Of a DNA stretch of 64,000 nucleotides, positions 37,520 through 47,990 are shown one piece after another (positions within the stretch are counted from its first letter, which is position 1; every line of letters starts with the position of its first letter). The position numbers were made by a program, and so were the translations under genes. Location of the stretch: positions 18,952,278 to 19,016,277 of the forward strand of contig CM033114.1 in NCBI GenBank assembly GCA_019321725.1, in the 5' to 3' direction. Below the pieces are notes generated by a model. That model saw only the letters and a list, made by a program, of their open reading frames with translations, was not told the DNA's origin and did not search any database. Origin of the DNA: Paulownia fortunei. Its lineage: Eukaryota; Streptophyta; Magnoliopsida; Lamiales; Paulowniaceae.

Positions 37520-39860
37520 CTTCAATTTCTAAGGAACAAATGTCACCTATAAAATATGAGTTGAAATTTTGTTGCAATGTCAACTGCAAATTTTTTTTTT
37601 GTAATGCCTTAATTTATTTTCATTTGAAATACTTAATTTTTCTATGTTAATTTCAATTCATCTTCTTTTTCTTAAGTTTATATATATATTTTAATTAATA
37701 AATTATAAAAAATTATAAAAATTGTAAGTATCATCATTTGTATACCCTAAGTGCATGATTTCGAAATTATTGATATACATCAATATGCCAAACTTGAAAA
37801 ATAAAATACAATCAACCATCAAACAAGATTTTTAGGTTTGCTTGTTGGAGGACATGATATTGTTAGCTTTACATGCACTTTTATTATCAAATATCAGGTT
37901 GAGTTGCCTGAAATTTATCATGGAGTCTATGAGGGGTGTATATTGTGCACCAACAAATTTGATAGATCTTTTGGATACATAGTTTGAGGTAATGTCTGAA
38001 TATTTCAAAAAAGAATCAGAAACTTCAGTTAAGCTACAAGTTGCCAATTTTTGAGAAGTTTGATTTTTTTCTTGGAGAGCAGGGGAAAAAGCATTAGTTC
38101 ATATGATCTTCCAAAAATTCATATTGTTATAGATAGCATAGACAATAATATTTCAAGATATACAAGATAAAATATTAATAAAAATACCTTTGGAAGAATA
38201 TGAAGCACAACTAAAGTTGAATTCTAAATAGTACAAATGTTTTTCAATGATCTTAGATTGCATACAAATGGGTAACAATTTCTTTTTTGATGGGTCAGAT
38301 GGAACACAAAAAAGATTTTTGTATCATGTATTGTTTGCTCATCTTATATCCAAAATTTTAATAGTGTTTATAACTATGACATCTAAAGTGGTTACCGCAA
38401 TAATTTCAGTGGGTAGATCAACACATTCTCGCTTCAACATACCAATAGGTGCAAATGAATTATGTAAGTGCGCCATATCCAAGCAAAGTGGGGTTGTAGA
38501 GCTATTGCGTAAAATATAACTATTTTTATGGATAAAACACCAATTGCAAAATGATGGGCTGTAAAAAATGTTGATAAATTATTGAAAGATGTAATGAAAA
38601 ATGATGAGGATTTTGGTCGAAAAGTAAATAATTTTTTGTGGAGATTTTAGACAAGCATTGCCAATTGTTCCTAGCGTAACAAACTATCAAACTATTTCTG
38701 CAAGTTTGGTGAAATCATATTTGTGGTCCAAAATAAAAAAAAAAAAAGAATACTTTATCAAGGAACATAAGTCGAAGAATGATCCAAACTTCGGTGAGTT
38801 CTTACTTAAAGTTAGAAATAGTAAAAAATCAAGTGATACTAAATGTAATATTAAAATATCAAAGAGATGATTATTGAGTATGACTATAAAGAAAACTCAA
38901 TATTACAATTTATTAGGATTATTTTTCTAATCTTAAATAAGAATGTTCACTCAACTCATTACATAACAAACTAAAGACATTAGCATCTAAAAATAAGCAT
39001 ACTTGATAAATTAAATAATAAGTTAATCTTTATGTTTTATTGAAAGCAAAAACTTTTAAAAGTTTTAGTAAAACTGTTTATAACACAAATAACTATTATA
39101 AAGATGATGGTTTGAACTCTTTACACCAAATGGCTTACATCCTTATAAGTTGGTGTTGAAAAAACAAATTATTTAATATTTACTTTGAGAAATTTGGACC
39201 AATAAAATGGATTATGTAATAGTACAAGAATGGTATGTAGAATTTCAAAAATAATGTAAATAATGCAGAGATTGTATTTGGGCAAGATACTGAAAAACAT
39301 ATCTTTATACTTAGAGTACTAATTTTACCACCTGAAAATGAAGGTTATTCATTTCAATTTAGATGTAAACAATTCGCATTTAACTTTGCTTTGTCATGAT
39401 AATAAAAAAGTTCAAGAATAAATAATTCCAAATGTTGATGGCTATTTGCCTAATTCAATATCTTCTCATAACCAATTATATGTTGTTTTTTTCAGAGAAA
39501 GTTCAATATCTATAATCAAAATACTGATTAAACCAGATACCTTAAATGTAAGAAGAAAAATATAGATTAAAAATATTATATATAGACAAGTTTTGAGTGC
39601 AGAAACAAGCATTTTTTCCTAAGTAATATATTAATATTAGCAATAGTAACTAATATTTTATTTTTATTAGGAATACACAACATTGAAACAAAATTCATTG
39701 CAGGATAAAGTTATAATACCTAACAATCTTGTAATGAGAAAAACAATTCAGCATTTAATCTTCAATTTCTAAAAACCAAGTCTCGCCTACAAAGTATGAG
39801 CTAGAAGAGTGTATTGCTTTGTTGCAATGTCATATCGATCAATAATTAATTTATGAAATA
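37520..39860 (+). repeat. Direct repeats of ~75 bp flanking the Helitron helicase remnant
   Basis: ttcaatttctaaggaac and ttgttgcaatgtca-like text at about 37,523-37,600 recurs at about 39,765-39,850 (ttcaatttctaaaaacc, ttgttgcaatgtcat) in the same orientation and order, with similar AT-rich text beyond it. Confidence 0.45.
38085..39560 (+). pseudogene. Decayed Helitron Pif1-like helicase (C-terminal domain)
   Basis: Plus-strand frames give, in order, EEYEAQLKLNS-like text, FFFDGSDGTQKRFLYHVLFAH, GRSTHSRFNIPI, CAISKQSGVVELLRKI, MDKTPIAK, GDFRQALPIVPSVT, SASLVKSYLWSKIKK, and NDPNFGEFLLKVRN. Later come PYKLVLKK, LCNSTRMVCR, PNVDGYLPNSISSHNQLYVV and ILIKPDTLNV. These follow the helicase motifs of plant Helitrons (Walker A GPGGTGKT, Walker B DEAPM, GDFRQ, QLYVALSR). 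Here Walker A is GSDGTQKR and the DEAP motif is DKTP, and several stops and shifts separate the blocks. It is therefore inactive. No Rep nuclease domain or Helitron terminal hairpin was identified. A host Pif1 pseudogene is a less likely alternative. Confidence 0.82.
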
Positions 39861-40029
39861 CTTTGAAATATTTTATTTTTATTAATTATATTTTGATTTA
39901 ATATTTTTTATTTATGAAATATCTTATAATATTTAAATTTTACTCAAATAATTATTATATATTACAATTAATTTAATAGAATCATATAAATCACGTATTA
40001 TTTTCTAGTATTATAAAAGCATTGGCTTT

Positions 40030-41120
40030 AGCTCTTCACAGCTCTTGCACCATTGAATTTGTTTTACAGCTGACACCATGCATAAACATCCAAAGACTGT
40101 CCTTCCCATTTTTCTTATGGCCCTTTTAAACTGCTTGCCAGATATCATTTTGAGAGTAATTTTTTGTTCTTGCCCCTACAAGGTCATTGTGGTGCAATTC
40201 CTCACAAATTGGATTCTAGTTTCCTTAGCTAATCAACTGCTATAACCATGTCACAGCCTCCTAGTTTAAGTATTCTTACTATGGTGTTAAACTGGTACCC
40301 TCCTATTTCCCATTTGAAATTTGTGCACTTCGAGTTGCACTCTATTCTACCTCCATCCGCTAAAGTTACCAACAAGGGATTGGTATACTCTAGATCATAG
40401 TTCAATTTATCAGCAGTGTTAGGATCTAGGAACTATGAGAGCGACCTGTGCCAATTAGTACCGAGAGGTTTTGTTATCCCATTTCACTAATAGTTTGATT
40501 GTGTCTAGTTACTTGTCCAGCAGCATGCACTGATAAGTGAATTTCCTTATCCTTTTCAATCCCTTCTTGTATTTATGTTTCCTCTACATCTATGGTTTCT
40601 TTCTCCGGTAACGACAAGTACTTTCTTTGACTTATGTCCAATGTGATAAACCTCACCACAACCCTTTCTTCCTTCCCATGTCTAACTCTTCTGGTGTTAG
40701 CTTCTTTATATGTGGACCATTCCTGGTTTTTCTAGTTTCTGCTCTTTCTGCTGCAGTCTGTGATCTACCTAATGTTTTGTTAAGTTTTTGCCAGTGACTC
40801 TAAGAGGGTTTCTTGCTTCCTAGCTACGTCTAATCATCTCTACCATTTTATTAATCTTATCCTTGAGTCCATTGATAAAGTTGTTTATGAAGTTATGTTC
40901 TCACAACGCCTTCAATTCTTCAAATCTGTGTAAGTACTTATCTCCTGATTTCTCTTGGTGGAGCTTGTTAAACTGACCAACTGTTTTCCCACTCTTTCAT
41001 TTGAAAACCTTTCCAATACCCTGAGAATTTATCCCACCCTACATTTTCTCTCTCTTCAGTGTAACCTAAGTACGAGCTATCTGCTATATCTTCCATGAGC
41101 ACAGCTGCACTCGTATATTT
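40030..41120 (-). pseudogene. Decayed Ty3/gypsy Gag and aspartic protease
   Basis: Minus-strand frames read GQFNKLHQEKSGDKYLHRFE, EELKAL, FINNFINGLKDKINKMVEMI (retrotransposon Gag), then CGEVYHIGHK (a broken CCHC knuckle), then FLDPNTADKLNYDLEYTNPL, LVTLADGGRIECNSKCTNFK and ILKLGGCDMVIAVD (retropepsin-like fold). The expected catalytic Asp of the D-T/S-G triad appears as Gly (LIGTGRSHS). Stops and shifts occur throughout. It lies upstream in the minus sense of the pol fragment at 32.6-33.2 kb, but 7 kb and a Helitron remnant lie between them. It could be the same ancient element split by insertions, or a separate one. Confidence 0.8.
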
Positions 41121-42084
41121 TTAGCATTTGGTCATAGAATTAAACAAGAAGTTTTTGTAACACTTTCCTAGCCACGTCTTCTTCGTTTCCTTTTCCTTTT
41201 TTGTGTTTCTTTCTGTAATAGTAAAATGGGAGTTTTATTAGCTCTTTTTGAACATTCGTGGAGTAATATGCCTGTTTTCAAGTAAAATGTCATGTGCGGC
41301 ACTATAATATTCATCTTACATTCGGTGTATTGTCCACCAAATATTTAGACGATAGACAAATATTTAAATGAGACACTTGTCCATCATTCACATACCTAAT
41401 GTATTATCTACAGGGTATAGTATCTCAAAAATCGACAAGGTTTTAGTATGATACATATAAACAAAATTATGCAAGTGATTAACCCACCTCTAAAAACATC
41501 ATAAATGGGTAAGCACACTTCATTAGACCAATCATAACTGGTAGTTACACTTTATTAGATCCACCACAACCTTCAAATCTTAACTGATCCCACCACTCCA
41601 AGAATGTTCTCCAAATTGCTATTACTTTAATTCATAATTGGTAACTAGTTGATGAGAGGCAAGAAATCTACCTTAGCCAAGTTTCAGATGGATAGCACGT
41701 GTTGATTGTTAAAACATGTTGTATGTGTGGAAGTTTGATTTGATCAGACCATGAAATTATTTCCTGCAATTTATCCAGCGTGCTCGACCACCGGTGTAAA
41801 GAAAATGGAAAGGATAGTAAGTTCTAGCACAAGATCCATAGAACCAAATTTTCAGAAAAAGATCAGATTAAACATTCCTGAATTGGAAATAAATTTACCA
41901 GACAAACAAAGTTTTCAGTCTTTTTGCTATTGAAAAAGAAACTAGATGAAAGATCAAGGCAAATTTTGATTAAATTTATTTAAAAGATCTTATAAGTTCA
42001 TACATATTATATCAAGGGATCCGGAGAGAAAAACCGCCTTAAAGAGCAAAAAGCCAGACTGAACATAGTAGGGGAGTTGAGGGT

Positions 42085-42435
42085 TTTTTTCTACCAATTG
42101 AGGAATAAGATGTTTTTGGAAATTATAAGATATTAAATCTTATTTTAAAAATAAATTGTTGAAATATTTGAATAAAATAAGATTTTTGAACTTTTAAAGT
42201 GCCAGTAATGACAATTTTATAATTAAAACTATCAAAATTAAAAAAAAAATTATTAAAATAAGATCTTATTTTGAAAATAAGTTAGAATCTCCTTACTTTT
42301 CTAAAACCTGTTTATAAGATTCTAACATTTTATTTTAGAACTTTATAAGCTCTTTTTGAAAAAAATTTACCAAATATTTTTAAAGATCTTATAAAATATT
42401 TTAAAAAACTTACAAATTCAGTCAAACACCTGATA
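42085..42435. mobile_element. MITE-like element, copy 2 (opposite orientation)
   Basis: Reverse-complement relative of 16,610-16,960, sharing aaaataagatttttgaac, aagatcttattttgaaaat, cctgtttataagattct and the terminal gtcaaacacc. Fragments are similar over about 330 bp with many substitutions. Confidence 0.6.
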
Positions 42436-43249
42436 ATATACCCTGCTTAGCGGAATGCACCTTATTTCTGCTAAAGAAACTCAATGTTTCTGAAAGTAAT
42501 ATTCAGTTGTACAACGTTGTAACCGTTGTTGACATGCTGCAGTGCAGCTACGTACAACGTTGTGAGTGTTGTTCAGGTGCTGCAGTTGCCTGCAGGACTA
42601 TGGCCTAACAAAGTAGTCCACGACCTCGCCATGGATGCTTATACTTAATGAAGAGCATGAACAGGTTCCACCATTATAATCTGCCTTGTGCAAGATCAAT
42701 GGGATGTCTTTTTAAATTATGTCTTTGAATTGTGTATGATTAAGGTTCAAAATTGGAACGTCATATACTTTCTCTTAAGGTTAGAGATTGGGTAAAGAAC
42801 ATGTCTTTCTTTTGGGCTGAAGTAAAGTGATCTGTGCAGCTTACTTCCAACTCTGTAAATACATGCTTGTTTCTTCCATTTTGTGATAAACTGAAAATGA
42901 ACATTGTAGAAAGAAAATTGGTAGAAAAAAATTGGGAGTTAAACTATCGATTGTTATTTCTATTATAGTGGAATCGTCCATGGACGCACATTTGTTACTA
43001 GCCAAACCACGTACTTGTGTCATTTTATTTTCTATGTTCATTTTATCATTTTATTATCGTCTTATTTAAACGAATGTAACGTTTAATCCTTAACATGTCT
43101 ACGGGAACAATGATCTCATCTCTTATTGATGACCAAATATGAAGTCACTAAATTTAAAGCAACCACCAACTTTAATCGCGCCAACAAGCTTATCAAAATT
43201 GTATCTACTTTAGACAGACTGGAAAAACTTATTGCCACAAGCTCTACCA

Positions 43250-43537
43250 ATGAATTCAAAGCCTGCAACATCTTTAAAGAGGGTAAATGATAACTTCATC
43301 AAATCTTGTTTCCTAGCTATACACAGCACTTATCACAGCAAACAGAAAGAGATACAATGGCAAGAAGAAATTAAAATGCATCGTACGCCTCCCAAACACA
43401 GAAATCATGAATTACCAGCTAAATCTGCAAATGAGATCTCAAGCCAAGCTTCAATATACAGGAAACAGAATTTTCAGATACGTGCTGATCAGAATCTTAA
43501 CAATGCAGAGGAGTTGTTTAGAGATTACATTGAGTAA
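43250..43537 (+). CDS. Unassigned small open frame, weak candidate exon
   Basis: From the ATG at 43250 it codes 95 residues (MNSKPATSLKRVNDNFIKSC..., ending NAEELFRDYIE). The frame remains open upstream to about 43,179. The composition is protein-like, mixed charged and polar, unlike the low-complexity chance frames around it, but I recognise no domain. It could be a captured exon, a small gene or chance. No promoter or splice partner was established. Confidence 0.18.
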   Translation: MNSKPATSLKRVNDNFIKSCFLAIHSTYHSKQKEIQWQEEIKMHRTPPKHRNHELPAKSANEISSQASIYRKQNFQIRADQNLNNAEELFRDYIE

Positions 43538-43891
43538 TTTGATAAGATTTACAAAAGCCAGCTCAATAAATTAATATAGTAGTCCTCTTTATATCTGATG
43601 AATAGAGTGTTCAAAGTTAATTGACGTTCTTCCAAAAGTACGGAAAACAATTTTTTCCTCGTAAATTTAACAATGAGAAGGCCTTGGTACCCTTCAACAC
43701 ATTGAGAAGAGAAGTCTTTATCAATCAATCCCATTTTGAAGCATTTTGACAGTGCATCGTAATGAGCCTAATAACCTCATTAATATACAATGTTTTAAAA
43801 GGCAATTTTAACTCGCCTTGGAGCTCACTTCAAGGCAAGTTAGCAGTATAATGCCTTGAGGCAAAGGGGAAAGACATTTGTCCCCTCATAG

Positions 43892-43934
43892 GCAAAGCCT
43901 CATCCAAATACATATTCTTTGGATGAGGCTTTGC
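43892..43934. repeat. Perfect 17-bp inverted repeat with 9-base loop
   Basis: gcaaagcctcatccaaa (43892-43908) and tttggatgaggctttgc (43918-43934) are exact complements. Nearby text (tgccttgaggcaaagg, ttgtcccctcat) forms weaker pairings. It could be the core of a foldback or MITE element, or a transcribed hairpin. Confidence 0.8.
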
Positions 43935-44265
43935 ACCCTTTCTTCTCCATAAATTCACAATTAGGTGTTTCCTCTTACATTTTTGCTTCTGACAGGACTC
44001 TTCTTCATAAGGCTTAACTCAAGTTTCAGGTCTTACACATTATTTATTGTGCCTACACAATATTTAGGATTTCTCAAAACCAGTCAAAAAATTTCACTTG
44101 CATTCATTTATACGAAAACTATACAAGTTACAGAGTGTGCAATATAGCAAACAATTAATGCATTATGAAAGTGAGATCCCTTGCATCATAACATACCTAT
44201 AACAACTATCATTCTGTTGGGAATTTTATGGACATGGCGAGCACACTTCACTCTTAACAGAAGTA

Positions 44266-47200
44266 CTAAGAGATCATTTGCAGACTGATCCCCCCGGCAG
44301 CTTTTGTGCAAGCAGAAATGGATGAGTTATTCATGCAGTCACAGAAAACAACTGTTTGAGGATTTCCAGAGATGAATTGCCATATGGACTTGACTGCATC
44401 AAAGTAAGTGCCTTTAAAAGGGGCTTCTAGTCCATCAATAACCTATAATCATGAAAGAAATCAGTACAAAAAAGATGGCAACATTCGCAATAAGCTATTA
44501 TACAGTAGTAAATACAACTAAACTAGAGGGTTATTCCCCTATAGGAAGCGACATACTCGAAATGCAAGGATAAGCATATATAAAGTAGAAGAGTCCTTAG
44601 ACAAGAGTTATAAGCTTCCAAGCAAAAGTCATATGAGGAACTAGGACTTTGTTGAGGATCAGTATTCACTAACCTTTATTTTGATGGTGTCAAAAGCAAA
44701 ATTTGCAAAAAAGGGGGAAAACAGAGAAACTTACCGGCAAAGTTTAGGTAGTTATCAATCTAGAGGTTGAATTGACAGTAACATGCCAAAAAACCATAGC
44801 ATACAACTTCATGTTACGAACTAAATAATCATGAATAAGCATCTTCAGATTTCAAGTATGGTTGAACAATGTTTGCAATGGAGAATAGTTCATTGACATA
44901 CATAAACACTCATAGATTTATGGTGACAAAAAATCATTGAGAACCATCAATATGCCAAGTAGATGAAAGCACAAAACAGTACCGACGTAAATCAAAAGCT
45001 GCAAATATGAAGTAAATAGAATCACACTTTAATCTTACTGTTGATAATAAGAAAAATGGTACCGTGGATGGGTGGGGCAAAATGGATGAGCAGAAGGTGT
45101 TAGGTAATGTAGTGGGGAGCATCCAAAGGCTCGCACAAGACAACAATTGCACCTTCAAGTGCTGCGGAGGTTGACATCCTCTCAATGTGCCTTCAAGGGA
45201 AGGCGGGGGGGAGAAGGTTAGGTAATTTTCTCCTCACTTAATTAAAAATGCTGTCCACAGCCTACACCGAAAGGACTTCTCTGAACATAAAAATGTCTTT
45301 AAGCCTTTGTCTAGGGATTCAAATGATGAAATTGGTGATACCACCCACATTCCATGTCTTCACCAGCAACGCAAATCAACTTGAAGTAGAGCGATGTGCA
45401 GTGTTCAATACTTTACCTAACTCTCTCTCAATCCCCTATGATGAGGTCTTTTATACAGATTGAGGGTTTCCTAACTTTTGCCACCAACAGTCTTAACTAA
45501 AAGTTTTACCAAGTAGCTTGTAATATTATTACTAAAAAAATATGATATTCCACAAATATAGAATATGAGAAACAAGAAATGAAAGCATTCAATTGATATT
45601 AATCTGGCAAGTATCTCGAAAAGGAGAAGGCTAATTAAAGTTACCATGAAGGAAACCTCAGATATATCAACAGCCTTTAAGGACAGAAGCTCCAAAAGCC
45701 TCTCAGGGGTGGAGACAAGAAACTCTGGTTCACAGCTCTTTAAACTGCCACATTTAATTTGATCAAATAAGACAAGGAAACATTATATTCCAACCAGAAT
45801 ACTGGTCTAAACGGATTAAACATAGTCAACAACAAAGCAATAATATAGCTGACACATTATTTTGACATTCAGATCAGTTCTACATAGAAAATCTAGAAAT
45901 ATAAAATTCAACAACTTGCAATTTAACAGAGTCATAGTAATAAAGGGTTTATATTATGTCACCCTCTGAAAATCCTAGATTTTCCACTAATATATTTGTA
46001 TATAGAGTAGTGTTATGTTTCTGAACAATTAGTGCCAAAGAACAATTAGACGTGCATTTTTTGGAAAGCACAAGTACTGGGATACTAGCAGCATAAGGTT
46101 TCATACTGCCAATAAGATGTTAAGAACAAATCTAAAATCACTGAAAAATGGTTAGGGTGCTAACCCATGAATTTGATGATCTATGGAAGCACCTGAATGC
46201 AAACTCACTGTATGTATCCCAACCGCCTTCAAAGGCTTGCAGACTTGGCGTACCTGATTATATGCCCAATGAGATAACTTACAACACTCAGATGATCTTT
46301 TCAAGGCAAGTGATACAATGGAACAAACAAAACTGAATTTTCTATAATAACATAGTATTCTGAGAATAAAATACGCCAAATAAAACAGAAGTTATTCATA
46401 TAATGTTAGCACAAAAAATATGCAATTTCAAGATTAGAAGAAAAGTTAAATGAGTTAAATAGACCTAATTTAACACGAAGGAACGCAACAAACCTAAGGA
46501 ATGTGATTGTGTATTCCAAAAAGTGTATCGAAAGAAACTTTTTAATCATTTGAATACCGAAAGGCAGATAGTCAATGCAACACAGAGGCCAGATTTTTAA
46601 CCATTCTTGTAAAGAATGGGAAGATATTTAGCTCCAAAAAAGAAAGAAAGAAAGGAAAGGAAAAAAAATCCTCCTATTCACAGTGATTATTGCCGCAAGG
46701 AAAATCTCAAAGTAATGACAGCTAAGGGGCATTTCGAGAATGAAGACCAACCTTGTAAGCTTTGTCTTGTGATGGCACAAGATATAAAAGAAAAGGACCA
46801 CTAAATGATAGGCCATCTTTCTCCTTCATTGAGATGGTATCAGCAGCAGTTGATGTCATCCAAGCAATTTTCTCTATTGTTGAATCAGCTCCATTGGTCT
46901 CCAATACATCTTTTCCATTGGTATAACAGTTCCAGAACTCAAGCCCCCATGCATTGGCAAAGAGAGGCCTGTCCCCTTCAGTACTAAAGGCTCCATTTTG
47001 CTGCAGAGCATTCTGAATTGAGTTCAGGCACATAGTCAAAAATTTTGATGGGCACCCCACGTTGCTCTCAAGATCATGTTCTTTCAAAGAATGGTTGGAA
47101 CCATCCCACTTGATAATCTGGCATGTTGGCTTTCCTACATTGATTGCAATCTCTGGCCCCATAAAACTAATAGATGTAACCAATGCTGTTGTTCCATTAT

Positions 47201-47990
47201 CTACATTCTCAGCCTTCATAACTTCTTGCTCTTGAATACCCGATCGTGCATCATTGTCTTTGAGAGACCCTTTCCTTAACCTACCAACTTTCTTGTCCAT
47301 GAGATTCTTGTTTTCTTTAGAACTTCTCTTCCTTTTTCCGGAGGGTTCAGTTTTCCCCTGTCTATCATTCAAGGGATCCTCAGGAGTTGGTGGGCCAAAG
47401 CACATACCCTGCATACTAACGTTAAATTAAAATGATTCCCATGATATATGAACAACAATCACAAAGTTAACTATAATAGCATTGGTTCAAATAAATTATA
47501 CTAAATGAATCACCAAGGTCGGATCATGCATTGATTACAGATTTGAAGTACCATCACACTAAGCAAAGATTTGAGACAAAACATCAATTCCATTACCACT
47601 AGCTGCATCATCAAAGATACATTTTGCTCAAATTGATGTCAAGAAGCAAAACCATACCAACCAAGAATCCCACTATCCTGGACTGAAAAATTTAACAGAT
47701 ATATACACCGAATCTCAAGAAAAGAATCTTGATTTCTTGATTGCAAGGCACATACACAGATCATCAAACAAAACAGGAACCCATAACGAAAAAAGAAAAT
47801 GCTCACTATTTTTTGAAAAGAATACAAAAGTGACCTGACAGATGCGGCGTTGGCAGGATTGGCGACGCTTCTTGGCGGCGATAATGGAAGCGACGCGAGT
47901 GACCTTTGATGATGAATCCCTTTTGTTTTCTTGCTTTATCTTGTTCTTTTTGTTTCTCCGTCTGCTTATTGAATCATCGCTTCTTCCCAT
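44266..47990 (-). CDS. Cms1-like degenerate DEAD-box helicase-fold protein, 5 exons, 392 aa
   Basis: Joined exons on the minus strand are 47990-47835, 47408-46752, 46253-46165, 45744-45645 and 44442-44266. All junctions are GT-AG, frame is kept throughout, and the total is 392 codons plus TAG. Residues 1-52 are very basic (RRRNKKNKIK, AAKKRRQ), as expected for nuclear or nucleolar targeting. Exon 2 begins GMCFGPPTPEDPLNDR and runs through a low-complexity Lys/Ser region. The C-terminal third has a helicase-like order: GPFLLYLVPSQDKA (motif Ia-like), PLKAVGIHTVSLHSGA, then STPERLLELL (TPGR-like motif Ib) and VIDGLE where DEAD proteins have VDEAD. No Walker A (GxGKT) is visible and there is no second RecA domain. 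This suits the Cms1 family of 90S pre-ribosome factors, so a role in small-subunit ribosome biogenesis is inferred. The start is the first ATG of the open basic exon. It is divergent from the transporter gene. Confidence 0.82.

Larger units (their letters stand above)
41121..44265. other. Intergenic DNA between the Gag remnant and the Cms1-like gene
   Basis: Holds the MITE copy at 42,085-42,435, a two-copy 43-bp repeat around the palindrome acaacgttgt (42,511 and 42,554), an unassigned open frame near 43,250 and a strong hairpin at 43,892-43,934. No recognised gene. Confidence 0.5.

Noticed and set aside
43862..43940. Inverted repeats considered as a CRISPR or bacterial-type terminator
   Set aside because: The window is plant nuclear DNA; there is a single hairpin and no repeat-spacer array.
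46152..46816. Short open frames on both strands between 46.1 and 46.8 kb
   Set aside because: They are explained by exons 2 and 3 and the intervening intron of the Cms1-like gene.
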